Source: Stenotrophobium sp040387055 (GTDB taxonomy: Bacteria > Pseudomonadota > Gammaproteobacteria > Nevskiales > Nevskiaceae). Taken from it: a stretch of 48,280 bases of DNA. The translations under genes were made by a program, and so were the position numbers. The notes under the pieces were generated by a model, which was given only the letters and a program-made list of their open reading frames with translations, was not told where the DNA came from and did not search any database. The DNA is taken from assembly GCA_040387055.1 (NCBI GenBank), contig JAZKEM010000077.1, forward strand, positions 1 through 48,280, given 5' to 3'. This document shows, in pieces, positions 43,524 to 48,280 of the stretch. The first letter of the stretch is position 1; each line of letters starts with the position of its first letter.

Positions 43524-43565
43524 TAAAAACAGAATGGGAAGAGACATTGACGTCTCTTCCCATTC
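43524..43565 (-). terminator. attenuator/terminator between rpsB and tsf
   Basis: GAATGGGAAGAGAC and its reverse complement (43532-43545 with 43552-43565) make a perfect 14-bp stem with a 6-base loop, followed on the minus strand by TGTTTTTA. In E. coli a partial terminator between rpsB and tsf is known; this one fits that role. Confidence 0.75.
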
Positions 43566-43570
43566 GCCTA

Positions 43571-43625
43571 CGATTTAGGCTTCGGCGCCACGACGGCCGC
43601 GCGAACCGCGGTCGTTCTTGCCATC
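43571..43625. repeat. 55-bp contig-end copy of the rpsB 3' end (left of gap)
   Basis: These 55 bases are identical to 43726-43780 on the other side of the N run and correspond to the end of rpsB. They are best read as the overlapping end of the neighbouring contig, not a real duplication. Confidence 0.9.
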
Positions 43626-43725
43626 NNNNNNNNNNNNNNNNNNNNNNNNNNNNNNNNNNNNNNNNNNNNNNNNNNNNNNNNNNNNNNNNNNNNNNNNNNN
43701 NNNNNNNNNNNNNNNNNNNNNNNNN
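43626..43725. other. assembly gap (100 N)
   Basis: Exactly 100 N, the conventional placeholder for a scaffold join of unknown length. Because the flanks are identical for 55 bases, the true gap length is probably minus 55, that is, no sequence is missing. It falls just after the rpsB stop. Confidence 0.97.
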
Positions 43726-43729
43726 CGAT

Positions 43730-44554
43730 TTAGGCTTCGGCGCCACGACGGCCGCGCGAACCGCGGTCGTTCTTGCCATCTTTTTCGCCAGGCTTACGCG
43801 GACGCGGTTTGCGTGGTGCTTCCATCTTCACTTCTGGCTCAGGAACGTATTCGTCAGGCTTGAGGTTCGGGTTCGAACCACGGCCTTCGAGAATGGCTTC
43901 AGCGAGGCAGGCGGTGTAGACCTTGATAGCGCGGGTCGCGTCGTCGTTACCTGGGATCACGTAGTCAACTGGCTGCGGATCGTTGTTGGTATCGACTACG
44001 GCGATGACCGGGATACCGAGCTTCTTGGCTTCAGCAATCGCGTTCTTTTCGTAACCGGTGTCGATGACGAACAGGCAGTCCGGCAGGCTCGGCATGTTCT
44101 TGATGCCGCCCAACGACTTGCGCAGTTTTTCAACTTCGCGAGTGTGGTTCAGCTGTTCTTTCTTGGTCAGACGATTGATGCTGCCGTCTTCAATTGCTTT
44201 TTCCATCTCGTGCAGGCGCTTGATTGAGCCCTTGATGGTCTTGAAGTTGGTCAGCGTGCCGCCCAACCAGCGCTGGGAAACATACGGCATGTGGCAACGC
44301 AGCGCTTCGGCTTCGATTGATTCACGTGCAGCGCGCTTGGTGCCTACGAACAGGATGCGGCCGCCATTGGCGGCGAGCTTGCCAGCGAAGGAGCAAGCGT
44401 CCTTCAGCATCGGCAGGGTCTGCTCGAGGTTGATGATGTGAATGCGGTTACGATCGCCGAAAATGTAAGCTTCCATTTTCGGGTTCCAGTAGCGGGTGCG
44501 GTGTCCAAAGTGGACGCCCGCTTCCAGCAACTGTCGCATAGTGATATTCGACAT
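43730..44554 (-). CDS. rpsB: 30S ribosomal protein S2
   Basis: A 274-residue ribosomal protein. Conserved blocks: MRQLLEAGVHFGHRTRYWNPKM, IHIINLEQTL, GGRILFVGTKRAARE, QRWLGGTLTNFKTIKGSIKRL, LPDCLFVIDTGYEKNAIAEAKKLGIPVIAVVDTNNDP and VIPGNDDATRAIKVY. The C-terminus is long and basic (PRKPRPRKPGEKDGKNDRGS). Start at the ATG at 44554, eight bases after GGAG; the frame continuing upstream past 44554 is not coding. The stop lies five bases right of the N gap. A second copy of its last codons lies left of the gap as an assembly artefact. Confidence 0.97.
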   Translation of the reverse strand: MSNITMRQLLEAGVHFGHRTRYWNPKMEAYIFGDRNRIHIINLEQTLPMLKDACSFAGKLAANGGRILFVGTKRAARESIEAEALRCHMPYVSQRWLGGTLTNFKTIKGSIKRLHEMEKAIEDGSINRLTKKEQLNHTREVEKLRKSLGGIKNMPSLPDCLFVIDTGYEKNAIAEAKKLGIPVIAVVDTNNDPQPVDYVIPGNDDATRAIKVYTACLAEAILEGRGSNPNLKPDEYVPEPEVKMEAPRKPRPRKPGEKDGKNDRGSRGRRGAEA

Positions 44555-44562
44555 GTGTACAA

Positions 44563-44619
44563 CTCCTTGGGTTGATAGCAAACCGCGTCGTAGTGACAGA
44601 GCACCCAAGATCGACGCGG
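44563..44619 (-). promoter_or_regulatory. rpsB 5' leader with candidate S2-autoregulatory fold
   Basis: CCGCGTCG (44619-44612) and CGACGCGG (44590-44583) pair perfectly in the transcript. The loop between them contains CTTGGGT (44609-44603), which is fully complementary to ACCCAAG (44572-44566). The last AAG of that segment is the start of the AAGGAG Shine-Dalgarno. Such loop-to-SD pairing would form a pseudoknot blocking initiation. S2-mediated control of rpsB-tsf is known in E. coli; applying it here is inference. Confidence 0.55.
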
Positions 44620-44675
44620 ATGGATTAATCAAAGTACAGTCAGCAGGGTTGCCGAATTGCCTTTGAAGGGCGCGC

Positions 44676-44704
44676 TTTATACCATAGCGACCCTTTGAAA
44701 ACAA
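44676..44704 (-). promoter_or_regulatory. sigma70-like promoter of rpsB-tsf
   Basis: On the minus strand TTGTTT (44704-44699) and TATAAA (44681-44676) are 17 bases apart. The start of transcription would be near 44669, giving a leader of about 115 bases that contains the paired elements above. A weaker divergent set for map (TTGCCT at 44657-44662 and TACCAT at 44680-44685, 17 bases apart) overlaps it. Confidence 0.6.
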
Positions 44705-44737
44705 CGCGTTCCACCTGCGTTCCCCTAGCTCCGGCCC

Positions 44738-45523
44738 ATGTCGATCACTATAAAAAACACTGAACAACAGCAGATGATGCGCGCCGCAGGCGCCGCCGCC
44801 GGGGATGTGTTGACCATGATCGCCCCGTATGTGAAACCGGGCGTCAGCACCGACGAGCTGAACCGCCGCTGCCACGACTACATCGTCAACACGCTCAAGT
44901 GCATCCCCGCCCCGCTCAATTACGGCGGTGGCAACGGTCGCGTGCCGTTTCCGAAATCGATCTGCACCTCGGTTAATCACGTGGTTTGCCACGGCATTCC
45001 CGGGCCTAAGACTTTGAAAAAAGGCGATTCTTTGAACATCGACGTCACCGTCATCAAAGATGGCTGGCATGGCGATACCAGCCAGATGTTCCATGTCGGC
45101 GAGCCCACAGTGCTGGCCAAACGTCTGGCCGAAACGACGCGCGAAGCGATGATCGAAGGCATCAAAGTGGTTCGTCCGGGCGCCAAACTGGGCGATATCG
45201 GTCATGTGATTCAGAAATACGCCGAGGCACGCGGCTTCACCGTGGTCCGTGAATATTGCGGCCATGGCATCGGCCAGATCTTCCACGAAGATCCGCAAGT
45301 GGTGCATTACGGCAAAGCTGGCACGGGAGTTGAATTACAAGCCGGCATGACCTTTACCATCGAACCGATGATCAACGCCGGCAAAGTCGACGTTAAACTC
45401 CTGCCTGACGGCTGGACCGTGGTCACCAAAGACCATTCAATGTCCGCACAGTGGGAGCACACCATTCTCGTGACCGAAACAGGCTATGAAGTACTGACCC
45501 TGCGCGCAGGGGAAGTCATCTAA
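44738..45523 (+). CDS. map: methionine aminopeptidase type I
   Basis: A 261-residue metalloprotease that removes the initiator Met. Substrate His is in HVVCHGIPG, metal Asp residues in LNIDVTVIKDGWHGDTSQMF, then the metal His in EYCGHGIGQIFHEDPQ and Glu residues in FTIEPMIN and SAQWEHTILVTE. No N-terminal zinc-finger extension, so type Ia. No obvious Shine-Dalgarno. Divergent from rpsB; its stop shares one base with the glnD ATG (TAATG). Confidence 0.97.
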   Translation: MSITIKNTEQQQMMRAAGAAAGDVLTMIAPYVKPGVSTDELNRRCHDYIVNTLKCIPAPLNYGGGNGRVPFPKSICTSVNHVVCHGIPGPKTLKKGDSLNIDVTVIKDGWHGDTSQMFHVGEPTVLAKRLAETTREAMIEGIKVVRPGAKLGDIGHVIQKYAEARGFTVVREYCGHGIGQIFHEDPQVVHYGKAGTGVELQAGMTFTIEPMINAGKVDVKLLPDGWTVVTKDHSMSAQWEHTILVTETGYEVLTLRAGEVI

Positions 45524-48204
45524 TGGGCGCAGAAATCGAACTAGCTGAAGACGAAGCCGCGTCTATTTTTAGCGCGCCGAAAATACGCGCCCGCCTGCAT
45601 CTGGATGGCCGCTCCATCGCGGCTTTCCGCGACACCCTGACATGGGGCCGCGAGCGCCTGTTCACCCTGTTTCACGAAGGCATGCCCGCAGACTCGCTGG
45701 TCCACGCCCGCGCTCATTTGGTTGACGAAGTTTTGCGTGAAGCCTGGCTGAAGTTCCTGCCAGAAAATCCGCAAGGCTTGGCCATGATTGCCGTCGGCGG
45801 TTACGGCCGTGGCGAACTGCTGCCGCATTCGGATATCGACATCCTGTTGCTGCATGAACCAGGCGCGCTGGAACAATACCGCGTCGCACTGGAACAACTG
45901 ACCGCCTTTGGCTGGGACATTGGCCTAGAAGTCGGCCAGAGCGTGCGCACCGTTGATGATTGCCGCCAACAAGCCGATGGCGATATCACCGTCATGACCA
46001 ACATGATGGAAGCGCGTCCGCTGATTGGTGATCTGCGCCTATATAGCGCCATGCAAACCGCAATCGCGCCAGACAAACTCTGGCCAGCCGATGAGTTCTA
46101 TCGCGCCAAGCTCGGCGAACAAGCAGCACGCCATAAAAAGTATGACGACACCGGCTACAAGCTGGAACCCAACGTCAAAGAAGGCCCTGGCGGCCTGCGC
46201 GATATTCACACTGTGGGCTGGGTGGCCAAGCGACACTTCGGCGCACGCAATTTAATTGAACTGCGTGATCGCGGTTTTCTGACCAAGCAAGAATGCGATG
46301 AGCTTTTCGCCGGTCAGGATTTCCTCTGGCGCGTGCGCTTCTCGCTGCACATGATCACGGGTCGTCGCGAAGATCGTTTGCTGTTTGATCACCAGATCAA
46401 AGTCGCCGCGCTATTTGGTTATGTCGACTCCGATCGCAATCGCGCCGTCGAACAGTTCATGCAGCTTTACTACCGCACGATCAAATCACTTTCGTGCCTC
46501 AACGACGTGTTGCTGCAGCTATTCGACGAAGCCATTCTGCACGCTGAAGTTCGCGAAGAACCGAAAGCGCTGAACCCACGTTTTGAAGTACGTCGCAACT
46601 TCATCGAAGTGCGCAGCGAAGATGTGTTCAAACAACATCCGCATGCACTGATCGAAATCTTTTTGTTGATGCAGCAGCATCCAAAAATTGAAGGCATTCG
46701 TGCCAGCACGCTGCGTTTAATTCTGCGCGATGCACGCCTGATCAATGATGCGGTTCGCCAAGATGTGCGTGCTCGCAGTTTGTTTATCGAGATGTTTCGA
46801 GAAGGCCGCGGCCTCACGCGCAATCTGCGGCGCATGAATCGTTACAACGTATTGGGCAGCTACCTGCCCGCTTTCGGCCAAATCATCGGCCTGATGCAAT
46901 ACGATTTATTTCACACACTCACCGTCGACGAGCACACACTCTACGTTCTGCGTAACGCGCGACGTTTTGCGATGAAACGTTTCCGCGAGGAGTTCCCTTT
47001 CTGCAGCGATGTGATGGATCGCCTCGCCAAGCCGGAAGTGCTGTATCTCGGCGCCTTCTTCCACGACATGGCCAAGGGTCGTGGCGGCGATCACTCGGAA
47101 CTGGGCGGACAAGAAGCTGAAGAATTCTGCCTCAATCACGGCCTCTCACACAGCGATGCCGCGATTGTGGCGTGGCTCGTAAAGAATCACTTGCTAATGT
47201 CGCTGACGGCACAGAAACAAGACATCACCGATCCAAAAGTTGTGACTGACTTTGCCCGCAAGGTTGCTGATCGCAACAAGCTCGATTATCTGTTCTTGCT
47301 GACCTGCGCAGACATTCGTGGCACCAACCCTGCGCTGTGGAATTCATGGCGCGAAAGCCTGTTGGTTAATCTTTACAACGCCACCGCACGCGCACTGGAA
47401 CGCGGGCTGCACAATCCAGTGAATGAAGCCGAGATGGTTGCAGAACAACGCAGTCAGGCGCTCACGCTTGTTGCCACCAAAGGTGTTGATCCACAACAAG
47501 CGAAAGAAGTTTGGGCTCGCTTTGAAAACGATTACTTCTTGCGTCACACGCCAGAAGAATTGGCTTGGCACCTGCCAGAAATCCTTTCAAGCACTGAAGA
47601 AAAATTGCCGCTGGTTTTGGTCGAGCCCCTTGCCGACCGCGGCACGACCGTATTCATTTACACACGCGATCGCGACCATTTGTTTGGCCTCACAACGGGC
47701 GTTCTCGCTCGCCTCGGTTTGAACATTTTAGACGCACGCCTCAACACCACTGACGACGGCTACACGCTCGATTCATACATGGTGATGGAAGGCGACGGCT
47801 CACCGATTGATGGCGCGCATCGCTATGACGAAATTCGCGATGCGCTAAGCAAAGTGCTGAGCGATCCGGATATTTCCATCGTCGATGTGAACCGCCGCAC
47901 CTCGCACAAGCTCAAGCATTTCAATACACCGACGACGATTTATTTCAGCCAGGATCAAGCGCGCAAGCGTACGATTCTCGAACTCGTCACCGCCGATCAA
48001 CCCGGCCTTCTGTCGATGATTGGCCGCGTGTTCCAGAAGCGCGGCATCCTGCTCGACGCCGCCAAGATCGGCACGATTGGCGAGCGCGCTGAAGACGTTT
48101 TCTTTATCACTGACCGGATGCATCGCCCACTCCTCGATGAGAAAGTTATCGAAGAGCTGCGCGAAGTCATCACCCGTACACTCAACCGCACCGAAGCTAA
48201 CTAA
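45523..48204 (+). CDS. glnD: PII uridylyltransferase / uridylyl-removing enzyme GlnD
   Basis: An 893-residue bifunctional sensor of glutamine that uridylylates and deuridylylates PII proteins. Nucleotidyltransferase motif GGYGRGELL (92-100) with the SDID metal pair (103-106). The HD domain (FHDMAKGRGGDHSELG, near 513) removes UMP. Two C-terminal ACT domains sense glutamine (TTVFIYTRDRDHLFGLTTGVLARLG; ILELVTADQPGLLSMIGRVFQKRG). All catalytic residues look intact. Coupled to map by TAATG and followed one base later by dapD. Confidence 0.97.
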   Translation: MGAEIELAEDEAASIFSAPKIRARLHLDGRSIAAFRDTLTWGRERLFTLFHEGMPADSLVHARAHLVDEVLREAWLKFLPENPQGLAMIAVGGYGRGELLPHSDIDILLLHEPGALEQYRVALEQLTAFGWDIGLEVGQSVRTVDDCRQQADGDITVMTNMMEARPLIGDLRLYSAMQTAIAPDKLWPADEFYRAKLGEQAARHKKYDDTGYKLEPNVKEGPGGLRDIHTVGWVAKRHFGARNLIELRDRGFLTKQECDELFAGQDFLWRVRFSLHMITGRREDRLLFDHQIKVAALFGYVDSDRNRAVEQFMQLYYRTIKSLSCLNDVLLQLFDEAILHAEVREEPKALNPRFEVRRNFIEVRSEDVFKQHPHALIEIFLLMQQHPKIEGIRASTLRLILRDARLINDAVRQDVRARSLFIEMFREGRGLTRNLRRMNRYNVLGSYLPAFGQIIGLMQYDLFHTLTVDEHTLYVLRNARRFAMKRFREEFPFCSDVMDRLAKPEVLYLGAFFHDMAKGRGGDHSELGGQEAEEFCLNHGLSHSDAAIVAWLVKNHLLMSLTAQKQDITDPKVVTDFARKVADRNKLDYLFLLTCADIRGTNPALWNSWRESLLVNLYNATARALERGLHNPVNEAEMVAEQRSQALTLVATKGVDPQQAKEVWARFENDYFLRHTPEELAWHLPEILSSTEEKLPLVLVEPLADRGTTVFIYTRDRDHLFGLTTGVLARLGLNILDARLNTTDDGYTLDSYMVMEGDGSPIDGAHRYDEIRDALSKVLSDPDISIVDVNRRTSHKLKHFNTPTTIYFSQDQARKRTILELVTADQPGLLSMIGRVFQKRGILLDAAKIGTIGERAEDVFFITDRMHRPLLDEKVIEELREVITRTLNRTEAN

Positions 48205-48205
48205 A

Positions 48206-48280
48206 ATGAATAAAGACGAACTCCAAAAAATCATCGAATCCGCTTGGGAACAGCGCGATACGCTCGACAAGTGCAATGCC
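48206..48280 (+). CDS. dapD: 2,3,4,5-tetrahydropyridine-2,6-dicarboxylate N-succinyltransferase, start only
   Basis: The 25 codons visible begin MNKDELQKIIESAWEQRD, which resembles the N-terminus of DapD (E. coli: LQNIIETAFERR), an enzyme of lysine and meso-diaminopimelate synthesis. The gene runs off the right edge. It starts one base after glnD, and dapD near glnD and map is a known gammaproteobacterial arrangement. The match is short, so the call is moderately confident. Confidence 0.75.
   Translation, partial: MNKDELQKIIESAWEQRDTLDKCNA

Noticed and set aside
42433..43779. A long minus-strand frame joining tsf through the N run into the rpsB end
   Set aside because: It crosses 100 unknown bases and starts in the duplicated contig end; the real tsf starts at the ATG at 43467.
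43730..45307. A 525-residue minus-strand frame extending rpsB upstream
   Set aside because: The extra N-terminal half is antisense to map and the leader; S2 begins at the ATG at 44554 with a good Shine-Dalgarno.

Overview
The window is a gene-dense stretch of bacterial chromosome that is moderately GC-rich by eye. Almost everything in it is core metabolism, envelope biogenesis or translation. It reads as a gammaproteobacterium outside the Enterobacterales. The evidence is the block pyrG-kdsA-eno-ftsB-ispD-ispF, the block rpsB-tsf-pyrH-frr-uppS-cdsA-dxr-rseP-bamA-skp-lpxD-fabZ-lpxA-lpxB-rnhB-dnaE-accA-tilS, the surE-pcm-nlpD cluster, and a SUF operon led by an Rrf2 regulator. The SUF regulator and KdsA look most like Xanthomonadales-type proteins from memory, so a Xanthomonadales/Nevskiales-like relative is plausible, but I cannot name a genus. 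A run of exactly 100 N marks a scaffold join, so this is a draft genome or MAG.

Layout. 1-679 (+): the tail of an alpha/beta hydrolase and a DUF3293 gene. 680-1123 (-): a hotdog thioesterase. 1208-6936 (+): sufR-sufB-sufC-sufD-sufS plus a coupled integral-membrane protein of unknown function, with a sigma70-like promoter and an IscR-type operator in front. 6933-12529 (-): recJ, a TauE/SafE permease, thrC, a GNAT acetyltransferase and hom. 12660-14976 (-): nlpD, pcm and surE. 15190-15732 (+): an Smr-domain gene. 15747-21775 (-): a TetR regulator, ispF, ispD, ftsB, eno, kdsA and pyrG. 21896-24862 (-): an AlkK-type fatty acyl-CoA ligase and tilS. 24947-42335 (-): accA back to pyrH, the large lipid A / outer membrane / isoprenoid / phospholipid cluster. 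42433-44554 (-): tsf and rpsB, interrupted by the assembly gap. 44738-48280 (+): map, glnD and the start of dapD.

How the genes work together. The SUF genes assemble Fe-S clusters under an Fe-S-sensing repressor. dxr, ispD and ispF supply isoprenoid precursors, uppS makes the undecaprenyl carrier and cdsA makes CDP-diacylglycerol. fabZ and accA feed fatty acid synthesis, and lpxD, lpxA and lpxB build lipid A, with KdsA supplying Kdo. skp, bamA and rseP handle outer-membrane proteins and envelope stress. NlpD and FtsB act in division.

No mobile element, CRISPR array, prophage or tRNA was seen, and no intergenic stretch exceeds about 300 bases. The observations most worth following are regulatory or protein-level: a palindromic sufR operator; an rpsB leader whose hairpin loop can pair with the Shine-Dalgarno region; long inverted repeats between dnaE and accA; an EF-Ts with a roughly 50-residue insertion; a KdsA with Asp at the metal-ligand Cys/Asn position; a duplicated membrane protein coupled to sufS; and an assembly gap flanked by identical 55-bp ends that is almost certainly artificial.
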